From NCBI GenBank assembly GCA_016946835.1, contig JACVTC010000023.1, positions 744,501 through 808,500 on the forward strand: a stretch of DNA of 64,000 bases. The letters are read 5' to 3'. The position numbers were made by a program, and so were the translations under genes. How positions within the stretch are numbered: the first letter of the stretch is position 1; every line of letters starts with the position of its first letter. Positions 1 to 12,098 of the stretch are shown piece after piece. The notes beneath the pieces were generated by a model, which saw nothing but the letters and a program-made list of their open reading frames with translations, ran no database searches and was not told the DNA's origin. This DNA is from Neocallimastix lanati (nom. inval.) (Eukaryota > Neocallimastigomycota > Neocallimastigomycetes > Neocallimastigales > Neocallimastigaceae).

Positions 1-125
1 TTTAATTATTATTTATATTAAAAAAAAATTATTTAAAATAATTATTTATTTTATTTTATAATTAATATAGTTTAGGGAAGTTCCTTTAAATACACACAAA
101 AAAAAAAAATAAATAAAAAAATAAA

Positions 126-156
<31 letters not shown>

Positions 157-535
157 AATAAATAAATCAATAAATAAATCAATATATATATAAGTAAATC
201 AAAAAATTTATATTAACATGAAAAAATTACAGGTAGAAATTAAGTGAAATAATTATTTTTGCATTATTATTGATAAATTAATAAATATTAATTCTAATTC
301 AATTAAAAAAAAAAACTTTTATTTTACTTCAATAATAAATGTCATTTTTGAAAGAGTTAAAGACTATTATAAAATTTTTTGAAATGAAATTAATAATAAA
401 AATAATTTTATTTGTATTTATTAAATAATTATAATTTTTTTTAATAAAAAGCTTTAAATTATAAGATGTAATTATATAAATTAAATTTTAAAGCAACCAT
501 AAACTAATTAGTTATTATAAATATAAAACAATAAA

Positions 536-628
536 TGAAAAATACTTTGATAAATTTATGTGTTACATAATATTATAAATATTAAAGTATTTATAATATT
601 ATGTAACACATAAATTTATCAAAGTATT

Positions 629-633
<5 letters not shown>
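536..633. repeat. Perfect long hairpin, 46-bp arms, 6-nt loop
   Basis: Positions 536-581 are the exact reverse complement of 588-633, separated by ttaaag. The right arm runs straight into an AT dinucleotide tract and then a T run. Such arm length without a mismatch is not expected even in AT-rich DNA, so this is a recent inverted duplication (snap-back copying) or the footprint of a tiny fold-back element. No coding content is seen. Confidence 0.9.
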
Positions 634-668
<35 letters not shown>

Positions 669-669
669 T

Positions 670-975
670 TTTGTAATATTCAAATATTGAAAAAAAATAT
701 ATTTTATTATCACAATTATAATTATAACTAATTATAATATAAAAAAAATTATTTTATTATCATATTATAATATTCAAATATTGAAAAAAAAAATATATTT
801 TATTATCACAATTATAATTATAACTAATTATAATATAAAAAAAATTATTTTATTATCATAATCATAATATAAAAAATATTAAATATTATTTTATTACCAT
901 AATCATAATATAAAAAAAAAATATTTTATCATCGTAATCATAATTATAAATAATTATAATATAAAAAAATTATAT
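670..975. repeat. Degenerate ~90-bp tandem array
   Basis: A unit beginning aatattcaaatattgaaaa and ending ttttattatcat is present at about 677-764 and again at about 769-860, almost identical apart from the length of an A run. Two or more shorter degenerate copies built on ttattaccataatcataat follow to about 975. This looks like tandem duplication of non-coding DNA. Confidence 0.75.
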
Positions 976-1514
976 TATTATTAATTTTTTATTGATTAAT
1001 AAAATATTTATACAATAAATTCCTATTTATTCATTATTTCTCTAAACATAATAAAATTAATAATTTAATAATAAATAATGAATAAGATATAAGATATCAT
1101 AAAAAATATCATAAATTATTTTTATTTTATTTATTATTATTGTTATTATATTAAATTAATAAAAGAATTTATGAAATATTTTATATTAATATTTCATGAT
1201 TTAAGAATTAAAAGACAGTCATCATTTTTGTATTTTTTTGAAATAATAATTAAACGATTGTCATTATTATTTTTTTATTTTTTTGAAATAAGAATTAAAC
1301 GATAGTCATTATTATATATTTATTTTATTTTTATTTTTATTTTTATTTTTTTTATTTTTTTTTTTTTTTAAAACAATGCTTATTATTATTTCTATTAGAA
1401 TATTATAAATTATAATTATTATATCAATATTTAAATATATATATATATATTGTATTAATAGGGTATTATTATTAATATAGAATATTTTCATAAAAAAAAT
1501 ACATTTTTTTTATA

Positions 1515-1830
1515 CTGGTATTAACGAGAGAGGAGGACAATATGGCCTCCATTCTCCCCTTTAAATTCAACGGACTTCTTTTCAATGATCTCTTGAACCA
1601 TCATCAAGAGAGGAACAACTACATTAATTCTCTCACAGATCAAGTGCTCTCTGCATTATTAATTAAATAATCTAGCAACAGGTATATATACCATGGCAAG
1701 CGAACACCAACTTCATTTATAGGAAAAAACACCCTAGGAGGATGAAAATCGCCCCATATAAATTATCTAGAAATTTTATGTGTGTTATTCCAGAGTACTA
1801 ACCATCAAGATAAAACCTGGAAAGACAAAA
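1515..1830 (-). repeat. Dispersed GC-richer repeat, copy A (SINE-like?)
   Basis: This island of ordinary base composition shares a collinear series of blocks with 29385-29735: a GA-rich start (gagaggagga / gggagga), ctagcaacag, ccatggcaa[g/c]cgaacacca, ttcattta..ggaaaaaacacc and ggaggatgaaaat, then a tail of cc..ga..tagaaa. Both copies are preceded on the plus strand by a T run. On the minus strand each therefore ends in poly(A), like a retroposed SINE or a LINE 3' end. I cannot assign an RNA polymerase III promoter with confidence, and no protein domain is seen. Confidence 0.6.
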
Positions 1831-2351
1831 TCACTTTTAATATTATTATTTTTATAACTTATTTAGATATTTTAATATAAATTTATAAATTAATATTAAT
1901 TATCGTAATAACATTTTAATAATAACGTTTTTATAACTTCTTTTTGTATCTATTTTTATTTTTTCATATTACAAAACATATTAAAATTTTAGAAATTTAT
2001 CTAATTTTATTCTTAATATGAAGATATTTATAATTACTTATTATTGTTTAATATCATTAACATTATTATTATTGCTCACTGTTATTTTTTTACTATTATT
2101 AAATCTTTTCTATTAAACAACAATTAAAGATTAATTAATATAATTATTAACATATTTCGAAAAAAAAATACAAAGGAAAAAAAATAAAATAAAATAAAAT
2201 AAAATAAAATAAGATAAAATAATAAAAATAAAATTATAATAATATATTCATTTGTTTTTAAAAATTTTGAAATATAAAATATAAAAAATTTTTTTTAATA
2301 TAATAAATATATATATAATAAATTTTAAATTTAACTACTTTTCTAAAAAAA

Positions 2352-2387
<36 letters not shown>

Positions 2388-2489
2388 ATATTACTTAATA
2401 GTATTGAAAATTCTGTAATGATAATTAAAGAAAATATCACAAAATATTACGAAAAGTAAATTTATAAACATATTAGATGATGATATTCA

Positions 2490-2770
2490 AATTTATAATG
2501 AAGAAACTTCATATCACTATATTAAAATAATTATATAGTCTTGGGAGTTCTATTATTAATAAAAAAGCAAAAGATGTTACTTTATTGTGTTTATGAAACA
2601 AGAAAGGAAAATTTTAAAGATTTTGGGGTTCATCCTATATATCTTTCCTCACAATCCTATCATTTTTTTAAACTATTCCATGAAATATATGAAACAATTT
2701 TTTGAAATAGCTAAATTAGATGAGTCTTTGTGTGAAGGAATCATAAAAATATTCAAACTTTAGACGTTAT
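2490..2770 (+). other. Coding-like but broken island, unidentified
   Basis: This stretch has more G and C and more ordinary codons than its surroundings (for example a segment reading LGSSIINKKAKDVTLLCL near 2540-2600), but every frame is interrupted within about 70 codons. It may be a decayed gene or transposon fragment. I do not recognise a family. Confidence 0.25.
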
Positions 2771-2816
2771 AAATTCCACCCTGTTAAAAATAAAATATAT
2801 CTGTCATTTCTAATTC

Positions 2817-2819
<3 letters not shown>

Positions 2820-2859
<40 letters not shown>

Positions 2860-2883
2860 ATTAATTATTATTAATTATTATTA

Positions 2884-2914
<31 letters not shown>

Positions 2915-2915
2915 T
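2820..2915. repeat. ATT trinucleotide microsatellite
   Basis: About 30 units of the TTA/ATT triplet, interrupted by four regular ttaattattaatt variants in the middle. Confidence 0.9.
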
Positions 2916-4409
2916 TACAAAAAGTATATTCTTATAAATATTCTTTCTTATTTATTTATTTTTACTTTTTAGAAAATATATATATTTTTAAATATTAGAA
3001 ATAAAAAATAACAAAAAAAAATTTTAAAATACGTTTACATAAACTATTTAAATATATAATATTAAATATTACAATAATATTATATTTTTCATTCTCTCAA
3101 GTAAAAAATAAAAAATGAACAAAAAAAATTATTATAATTGTTGCTCTATATTGATATATATTATTTTATTTAATTATATCAGTAGTATTATAAATTATAT
3201 AATAAATGTTTTTAAGAATATTAATGAAATAATATTAATAATTTATAAATCATAAAAATTATATATATATATTAAGATAAAGTATAATTTTTTAAATAAT
3301 TAATATCAATAATAATTATTAATTATAAAAAATTATTTAAAACTTTTTTTGTATTATACTATTATTATTACAATATTATTACTTTTTTTGTATTATACTA
3401 TTATTATTACAATATTATTACTTCTATTATCTCTTATTATAGTATTATATATTACTATTTATTTATATACGTATAAATCTTTATATTTATAAATATAATA
3501 AATGATTATTTAATATTTTTATTTTAGCATTTTTATATTTTTAAATTTTAGTCTTTTAAATACGTATTTCTTTAAACTTTAATTGAAATTAACTAAATAT
3601 AAAGTTAAACAAACGGCAAATCATATTTTCAAATTCAGTAACAAACTATGCTTACAACAAATTATCTATCTTTTATTAATGATCTTGGTTAACTTTACTG
3701 AACTGTTTTTTATAAATTAAGTTTCACGATTAAATAATATTAAAATTATTTTTTATTTTTAATTAATGAATTAATTAAATTTATTTATTTAGTTATTTGT
3801 TATTTATCTATTTATTTATTTAATATTTTACTTATATTTAATTATCTATATTCAATTATTTATTTATTATATATTTATATACTATTAACTTTTATTAATT
3901 TAATTAATACATACTTTTGATAGGCTTTAATCTTTTTTTTTTTTATGTATTATTTATAATTATTAATTTATTTAAATTTTTATTATTTATTGATTTATTT
4001 ACTTACATAAAATATTAGCAATATATATATATATATTTTTTTATTTAATTTAAATCATATATTAAAACTAAATAAATAAATAAAAAAAATTAATTAAAAA
4101 TAAATATATATATATATAATAGATTGATTAAAATAATTAAATAAATTTATATAATTTTATTAATATTTTTTTTTTTGGAAAATCATACTTGTAATATATT
4201 TTGAAACTTTTTATAAAAGTTCTTTCATTATATTTAGAAATTTTTTGTACAAGTTCACTTTAAAATAAATTAAATTTTAAATTAACATAGATCGAATAAT
4301 TATTATTTTATAAAGTAGGTAATTAGTAGTTTAATTAAATTTTAATTATATAAATGATAAAAATATAAAAGTAAAATAAAAATATTTAATATTAATATTG
4401 CAATACAGT

Positions 4410-4753
4410 ATGGCATTAAGAATTCCACAATCTATTGGCCTTTCCTCTATGTTAAAGGAAGGATACCAGGTAAATTAATAATAAAATAACATAATTTGAT
4501 ATATTATAGTTCTTTTAAAAAAAAAAATAAAATAAATTTTAAATATTTATCTTTTTCTTCAATTGAAAACTATCTATATTATAGTACTACTTTTTTTATT
4601 GATATTTAAACATAAATTTATACAGTCTGCATTTGATTAAATATCCATTAAATTTATTATTTTAAATTTTAATGGATACGCAATCAAATTGCAAAAGTGA
4701 ATTATACAAAAAATAAAATAAAATAAAAAATAAAATAAAGAAAAAAAAAAAAG

Positions 4754-4786
<33 letters not shown>

Positions 4787-7312
4787 ATTAAATGATTAAA
4801 AAAAAATAATTTAACATATTAATAAGATATAATTAAAATAATAATTATAATAGTAATGATAATAATAAATATTTCAATGAAATAAATTAATAATCTATAA
4901 TTTTATTAAAAAATATTATAATTAAGGTTTCTCAAGGTGTTGATGAAGCTGTTGAACGTAATATTCAAGCTATAAATGAATTATCACAAATTACTCGTAC
5001 TTCATTAGGTCCAAATGGTAAATTAATTATCAAAAAAATAAAAAAATAAAAAAATAAAAAAATAAAAATAAAAAGTCAAAGTCAAAATAATATTATATCT
5101 AAAAACTAATAAATTTTAAATATAATTTTTTATTTAATATTTTCTTTTAATATTTTATAATTTATATCATTATATTGAATAAAAAATATTTTGTCACAAT
5201 GTCTATAACAACAAACATTAAAAAATAACAATAAAAAGGAAAAAATAAGATGGTCATTAATCATTTAGAAAAATTATTTGTTACAAGTGATGCTGCCACC
5301 ATTGTTCGTGAATTAGAAGTTATACATCCAGCTGCTAAAATTGTTGTTTTAGCATCAAACCAACAAGAATCAGAGGTAAAGATCAAATATAATTAATTAA
5401 AAAAAAAGTATAATAAATACTAAATATATATTATAAATTTTTAAATTATTAAAATATGAACTTTCTAAATATAATTTATAGTCTGGTGATGCTACCAATT
5501 TTGTTGTTTCATTTGCTGGTGAACTCCTTCAAAAAGCTGAATATTTATTAAAGATGGGTCTTAAACCAAGTGAAATTAACCAAGGATATGATATTGCAGG
5601 AAAGAAGGCATTAGCCCTCATGGAAGGTATATTTTTACTTAAAAATTAAAATATAATTTTTTATGTTTTTATTTTTTTTATTTTTTTATTATTATTATCA
5701 CAAAACAAAACAAAACAAAAAAAATTTAAAGTATAATAAAAATAAAAATATAACAAAATAAAATAAAAATAAGGACAAAATGTTAAAATTATATATCACT
5801 TTAAATTAAATATATATATATTCTATAATAAATAAAAATAAATTTAAATTCCTTAAATCAAGAAATTTCCAATGAATCTGTTACTGATGCTTTCAATAAG
5901 GACCAAATCACTAGAGCCGTTAAAACTGCTATTGGTTCAAAACAAGTAAATTTTTAAATATATATATATATAATTAATTAATTATTTTTTTTTTATAAAA
6001 AAACATTTATATTAATAAAAAGTTTATAAATTATTATAATTCATTTATTATAACATGAAATGTTATTATTAATAATATATTTATTTTATATAAAAAAATA
6101 AAATTATTTTCATTTATTAAAATTATAAAAAATAAATAAAAAAAAAAAACATATATATATAAATGCATTATTACCAATTAATTATAATAGTATGGTTACG
6201 AAGATCTTTTAGCCCCATTAGTTGCTGAAGCTTCTCTTGAAGTTATGCCAGAAAATCCGGCTAATTTCAACGTTGATAGTGTTAGAGTTGTTAAAATTTT
6301 AGGTGGTTCAATTAATGACACTAAGGTTGTTAAGGGTATGGTATTTGGTAGACAACCAGAAGGTTCAGTTACTAGAGCTACTGATGCTAAGGTCGCTGTT
6401 TTCTCATGCCCATTAGATATTTCTCAAACTGAAACTAAAGGAACTGTATTAATTCATAATGCTGATGAAATGTTAAATTTCAGTAAGGGTGAAGAAGCTC
6501 AAATTGAAAAGATTTTCAAAGAAATTGCTGACTCTGGTGCTAAGGTTGTCGTTACTGGTTCTGGTATTGGTGATATGGCTTTACATTTCCTTAACCGTAT
6601 GGGATTATTAGTTATTAAAGTTTTATCTAAATTTGATTTACGTCGTTTATGTCGTGTTATTGGTGCTACTCCATTAGCTAGATTAGGTAAGCCAATGGCT
6701 GAAGAACTCGGTTACTGTGATGTTGTTGAAACTGTTGAAATCGGAAGTGATCGTTGTACTGTCTTCCGTCAAGATAAGGAAAGTACTAAAACTTCAACTA
6801 TCGTTATTCGTGGTGGTACAACCAATATGCTTGATGATGTTGAACGTGCAATTGATGATGGTGTTAACACTGTTAAGGCTCTCGTTAAAGATGGTCGTTA
6901 CCTTCCAGGTGCTGGTGCCACCGAAATTGAACTTGCTAAACGTTTAATGGAATTTGGTGAAAAGACACCAGGTCTTAATCAATATGCCATTAAAAAGTTT
7001 GCTGAAGCTTTTGAAGTTATTCCAATTACTTTAGCTGAAAATGCTGGTATGGATAGTACTGAAGTTCTTTCAAATCTTTATTCCGCTCACCAAAAAGGTG
7101 AGGTTAGCGCTGGTGTTGATATTGAAAGTGATAAAAATGGTGTAATTGATGCTACTAAGGCAGGTATTGTTGATAGTTTACCAATAAAATATAATGCCCT
7201 TAAATTAGCTATAGATGCTGTCATTACAGTTCTTAGTGTTGATCAAATTATTATGAGTAAACCAGCCGGTGGTCCAAAGTTACCACCACCACAACAACAC
7301 ATTGATGATTAA
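4410..7312 (+). CDS. CCT8: T-complex protein 1 subunit theta (CCT8), six exons
   Basis: Theta subunit of the cytosolic TRiC/CCT chaperonin, an ATP-driven double ring that folds actin, tubulin and other proteins. Exons inferred by me: 4410-4469, 4927-5017, 5239-5375, 5482-5626, 5863-5945 and 6191-7312. All introns have GTA...AG borders and together the exons give 545 aa, the family length. The start MALRIPQSIGLSSMLKEG and the series GPNGKNKMVINHLEKLF, DAATIVRELEVIHPAAK, NFNVDSVRVVKILGGS and DGRYLPGAGATEIEL are theta-specific. The nucleotide-binding GDGT loop reads S-G-D-A-T-N here. The C-terminus is short and Pro/Gln-rich (GGPKLPPPQQHIDD). Introns are about 90% A/T, and intron 1 (4470-4926) contains an imperfect hairpin. 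Exon borders are inferred from reading frame and splice sites. Confidence 0.95.
4628..4693. repeat. Imperfect hairpin inside CCT8 intron 1
   Basis: tgcatttgatt..atatccatt on the left pairs with aatggata..aatcaaattgca on the right around an AT-only loop, with small mismatches. This resembles the other snap-back hairpins in the window. No effect on splicing can be deduced. Confidence 0.6.
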
Positions 7313-7385
7313 ATAGATTAATATATATATATATATTTAATTTATTTTTTAAAAAAATATAGAAACAAACATAAGAGCAAGCAAA

Positions 7386-7427
<42 letters not shown>

Positions 7428-8017
7428 AAGAAAGAAAGAAAGAAAGAAAAAAAAAAAGAAATATTTATTAAAACTATAAGAATCTTTAAATTATTCTTTT
7501 ATTTATTAAAATTCTATTATTAAGAATTAAGTAAAAATAAAAAAAATCATTATAAAAGGAATTTCTCTTAATTATTTAATCATATTTTTCTTCTAATTAT
7601 GTAATATTTTGCTTAAAACAATTTAAACAATAATATTTTAATTATATATAATTATAAAAATTTACCATAATAATAATATAAATATATTTTTTTATGCAAA
7701 TATATAAAGAAAACTAATAAAAAAAAATAATAATAATTATAAAAAAATAAAATAAAAGTAAAAATAATAATAATAATTATAATAATATTAATATTATTAT
7801 TAATAATATTAATACTTCAAATAAATAAATAAACAAAAAAAAAAAAAAAAGTTTTTTGTATTAAATTTTTAAATATAAATTTTACAGGCTCTAATGTAAA
7901 TTATTTTGATTTTAGAAATTTAATATAGTATATATATATATATTTTTTTTTTTTTTCAATAATTTATATTTATATTGTATATATAATATAATATTATAAC
8001 AACAACAACAACAACAA

Positions 8018-8069
<52 letters not shown>

Positions 8070-8219
8070 GTTGAATCTGATTAAATTTTTAAAAAAGAAA
8101 TAATTTCATTATCTTTTTTTAAATTTTTTTTTTGCTTTATTGATTTTATTCTTTTTTTTTTTTGTTTTTTTTTGTTTTTTATTTTTGAAAAATAATGATA
8201 ATGATATTAATATTTTTTC

Positions 8220-8281
<62 letters not shown>

Positions 8282-8499
8282 TTTTGATAATTTATGGATT
8301 TAAAGTCTATTGTTAGAAAATTGTAATAAATGTTTTTTTTTTTATTATTATTACTATTATTATTATTTTAAATATTCAAATGATTAATGAATTAATCATA
8401 TAATTGACTTATTTAAATTAATACTTTAACAAAATATATTGAAATAATAACTAAATAATAAGTAGATATCATTTCAATTTCAATAGTTTTAATAATTCA

Positions 8500-8553
8500 G
8501 ATAACTTAATAAAAAATTGATAAAATAAATATTTACTTTTTAACTAAGTTATC

Positions 8554-8597
<44 letters not shown>

Positions 8598-8640
8598 TGT
8601 AAAAAGTAAATATTTATTTTACCAATTTTTATTAAAATTT
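8500..8640. repeat. Inverted repeat around a poly(A) core
   Basis: cttaataaaaaattga.aaaataaatatttactttttaac (about 8503-8545) is matched by its near reverse complement at about 8597-8637. The spacer is mostly one A run of about 35 nt. There are a few mismatches between the arms. It is the same structural class as the other hairpins in the window. Confidence 0.7.
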
Positions 8641-8754
8641 TTTTATTTATTTATTTTTTTATTTAAAAGGACTTATTTTTTAATAATAAATGATTTTAAT
8701 ATTTTTATATTCATAAAATTACATTCAATGGAGCATACATATTGTATTATATTA

Positions 8755-9110
8755 ATCTTTATGGATTTCGAGTAAATTCATATAAATATTATTGTGTAAT
8801 TCAGTATTGCGGTATGCACCTTTCACATGAAATTGTTGGATACTCCAGTTGAATAAAGAGCCAATAGCTTATTAGCATCCTTAAACTTTCTACTAATAGT
8901 GTTGGAGTAAATTCAATTTTTACTCCAACACTATTAGTAGAAAGTTTAATCGTAATCCATACCTTCTATTTGATTATATCCTTTTACTATGAGTCTTGCT
9001 TTACATTTTTCCAAATTATTATTACCATCATATTTTTTAGTGAATAACCCATTTTGGACTTAATTCCTTCTAGAAGTTTGGAGATGAACATCATTTTATT
9101 ATTTTCTTTT
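8755..9110 (-). pseudogene. Ty1/copia reverse transcriptase fragment
   Basis: Read on the minus strand from about 9060, one frame gives NGLFTKKYDGNN then KCKARLIVKGYNQIEGMDYD, a stop and TF. After a frame change it gives SLRMLISYWLF and NWSIQQFHVKGAYRNTEL. These correspond in order to the copia RT blocks KW-F--K---G-----KARLVAKG--Q--G-DY--TF, SP----SLR-L- and ----HQ-DVK-A-L. Stops and frame changes make it non-functional. The perfect hairpin at 8881-8949 lies exactly between the TF and SLR blocks and duplicates, inverted, the start of the second. No LTRs were found nearby, so this is an old relic. Confidence 0.85.
8881..8949. repeat. Perfect hairpin, 31-bp arms, 7-nt loop
   Basis: ttaaactttctactaatagt...gagtaaa is repeated exactly as its reverse complement after the loop ttcaatt. 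One arm corresponds to the copia RT segment preceding SLRMLIS; the other is its inverted copy, not expected in any copia element. That indicates a snap-back duplication which occurred in or after insertion of the relic. Confidence 0.92.
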
Positions 9111-9959
9111 TAAATTTTGAAGTTCGACATAGTCATCGCTCTTATTCATTCTTCACTTTCTTTACAGATAATGACAATGAAGTAAACAAAAATTTCAGTA
9201 ATATTATTACTAATGGAAATAAATATTTTAATTATAATGAAAATAATAATAAAATAACTAATTGTAATATTAATTAGGAATATTAAGATTTTAATGGAAT
9301 TTATGTAAAATTCTATTATTTGTAGAATTATATAGATATCTTTACAGATATCTATTTAAATAAATAAATAATTAATTAATTATTAATAAATAATAAATAA
9401 TAAAATAAATAATAATTTAAACAGTATAATAATAATTATAAAAGGAATGTCATTACTAAAAATAATAATGACAATTAAAATTATAAATAATAATTATTAT
9501 TTATATATATATATATATATATGAATAAATAAAAATAATATTAAAGTACTTTAGAAAAACATAAAAAGTTTTTCTTATAGTATTTTATGTTATAAATTAA
9601 TAATAAATAATATAATATATAATAAATAAATAATATAAACTGTTGCAATAAATACCGAAACATCAATAATAATATTTTTATGATAACAATGAAAATAATA
9701 ATAATAATTAATATAAAAATAAATATAAATGAATTAAAACTATAATATAAAATTTTTATACTTATAACATATTAAAAAAAAAATAAAATAATCTCATAAA
9801 TGCTTTATATTTGTCCGTTTCATTAAAAAAAAAAGTTGAATAATTTAAAATATGAAAGAATAAAAAAATAAGATTTGGATAATTAATCATCATTTAAAAT
9901 ATATAAAAATATATATTATTAAAATTAATCATTAAAATAAAAAGTAAAAGATTTATATA

Positions 9960-10440
9960 TTTATTATCAAACTTTCCTTTTATTAACCCTGAATATCTAT
10001 ATGATATTTATAGTAAAATTAAAAGTGAGTGCCAAGAACACAATTATGTTCAATTTTTGGAATTTTTAGAATATTTTAAAAAAAAACAATTTAAGTAGCT
10101 ATGAAACTGAAAATTGGAATTATTATGATAATATTGAGCATATTACAAATAATGTTTCAGAATCTTTTAATAAATATTTAAATTATTTGCAAAAAAAAAA
10201 TCAACTTTTTTCAATTATTATTAAAATTGCAAAAAAAAGGATCCAAACATTACATTGATTATAAAAAGAGAACTACTAGAGTTTTAAAAAATAAAAAACA
10301 AAAAAAATTAATACTGACTGAGGAAATCAAGGTTTTAGTTAAACATTATAAAATTATGGAGATTCTATTAAAAAAAAAAAAAAAAAAAGGAGTGTTAGAA
10401 ATGATTTCATTAAATTATGGTTGAAATGCTTAAATGATTT
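9960..10440 (+). pseudogene. Transposase-like relic, copy 1
   Basis: Broken frames read pieces such as EFLEYF, ENWNYYDNIEHITNNVSESFNKYLNYL, EEIKVLVKHYKIM. The NN--ES-N--L pattern is reminiscent of the region following the catalytic core in MULE-type DDE transposases. The same pieces occur in the same order at 46185-46625, which shows a shared repeat family. Many stops and A-run frameshifts are present. No terminal inverted repeats were identified. Assignment to MULE is tentative; membership in a two-copy family is firm. Confidence 0.5.
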
Positions 10441-10889
10441 AAATATTAAAATTATTGATTAATAATAAATAGTAAATTAACAAAAAATGAAAGAAAATTG
10501 ACCAAATGAATAATGTCATATATAATAATAATTTTTTATTATAAAAAATTATTTTAAAAAGAGAATAAATGAATAAATACAATAATGATTAATGTATTTT
10601 TAATCTTTATTGGATTAGGTTAGCTTAAGAACATTAAAATATATTTTTATGGGGGATCGTGCATTTAAAATAAAGCCATACATTTTTAAGATATTCTATA
10701 CAATCATAAATAAATATATAAATAATATATTCTATTAAAAAGAATTATAAAAAATTATTTCTTTTAATAAAAATTATTTTTACAATTAAATATAATTATA
10801 TATAAAAAAAAGAATGTTTATTATTTATTTAATTAGTACATACAAGCCACATACAAAAATACACCATATTGTGAAATTCAATACATTCA

Positions 10890-11245
10890 ATTTTAGGGTG
10901 TGGGGCATTTCGCCAAATTGCATTTCGCCAGGTTGCGTTTCGCCAATTTTTTTGAAAGCATGTGGCGTATTAAAAAAATGTGGCATTTCGCCAAATTGAG
11001 AATTATTAAATAAATAAATAAATAAATAAAATTAAATATTATTAATATCGCATAAAAACAATTTTAAAAAAATATTTTGAATTAATATTTATTTATTTAT
11101 TCATTTATTTATATCAATACTCTACTTGTCGAAATGCAACCTGGCGAATAGCAACTTGGGGAAATGCAACTTGGGGAAATGCAACATTTTAATACTACGC
11201 CACTTGGCGAAATGCTATCTGGCGAAATGCAACTCTCCCTCAATT
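10890..11245. mobile_element. Fold-back element 1 with 15-bp-unit arms
   Basis: The left arm (about 10895-10999) is built from near-repeats of ttgcatttcgccaaa/g; the right arm (about 11128-11245) is built from the inverse unit tggcgaaatgcaac. The left end reads agggtgtggggcatttcgcc and the right end, reversed, gagggagagttgcatttcgcc. Between them is plain A/T DNA. The two arms thus form a long inverted repeat made of short direct repeats, typical of Foldback-type elements. The unit is 15 bp, so the arm also reads as a five-residue peptide repeat (CISPN/CISPG), which I regard as incidental. A related element with a diverged unit is at 43480-44610. Confidence 0.65.
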
Positions 11246-11289
11246 TTAATATATTTATACTAACCCATATATGAAATAAATTTGATAAA

Positions 11290-11871
11290 ATTATTTTAAT
11301 AATAAAGTTTTAATATAGTTTCAATATTATATTTGAAAATTTTAATTTTTCGTTCAATATGAATAAAACATATATATATTAAATATTTTATTTATGAAAA
11401 ATAATATATAATATCAAAAATGAAATCTTTTTCTTGCTTATTTTTTTTTTTCATAAGTAATAATGGATTTTATTACTACTATATATTGATATATTATTTT
11501 TACATATTTTATATAATAAATAAATATAAAATATCAAAAAAAATATATATATATATATTAAGCCATATAAATTTGACATTAATCCAAATAATAAAGTTTT
11601 AAAGTAGTTTCAATATATTATTCGAAAATTTTTAATTTTTAGTTCAATATGAATCAAATATATATTTATAAATACTTTATTTTAACATTAAATATTTTAT
11701 TTATATTTTATATTTTACGTTTTACTGAATAATAATAAATAATATTTTAATTTGATATATATTTCTTGCTTATTTTTTTTTTTACCAGTAATAATGGATT
11801 TTATTACTACTATATATTAATACATTATTTTACATATTTTATATAATAAATAAATATAAAATATCAAAAAA

Positions 11872-11911
<40 letters not shown>

Positions 11912-11950
11912 TAAATTAAGCCATATAAATTATGACATTAATCCACAATG
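11290..11950. repeat. Tandem duplication of a ~290-360-bp non-coding unit
   Basis: The series aataaagtttta..tagtttcaatatta, ttcaatatgaat, ttcttgcttattttttt, gtaataatggattttattac, and atataaaatatcaaaaaaa..(at)n..taagccatataaa is present at about 11300-11580 and again at about 11590-11935. The second copy is lengthened by an A run and an AT tract. No coding content is credible. Confidence 0.75.
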
Positions 11951-12063
11951 ATAAATTATTAAATAAATATATATATATATTATATAAATAGGTTTTAAAA
12001 ATTAATGAATTATACTTTTTTTTTTTTTTTTTTTTTTTTTCAAGATATTATATATAAATATTT

Positions 12064-12098
<35 letters not shown>

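Larger units (their letters stand above)
1..4409. other. AT-rich intergenic desert upstream of CCT8
   Basis: No intact gene is visible. The stretch is nearly pure A/T with poly(A)/poly(T) runs, AT dinucleotide tracts and an ATT microsatellite (2820-2915). Listed separately are a perfect hairpin (536-633), a short tandem array (670-975), a GC-richer dispersed repeat (1515-1830) and a slightly coding-like island (about 2490-2770). Near 1216-1315 a roughly 50-bp unit containing the words attaaacgat and agtcatcatt/attgtcatta occurs about twice. Confidence 0.8.

Noticed and set aside
6717-6947. Alternative-frame open stretch inside CCT8
   Set aside because: Shadow of the CCT8 exon 6 coding frame.
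10814-10999. Short frame containing CISPN/CISPG peptide repeats
   Set aside because: It is a reading of the 15-bp units in fold-back element 1 and has no independent evidence of coding.
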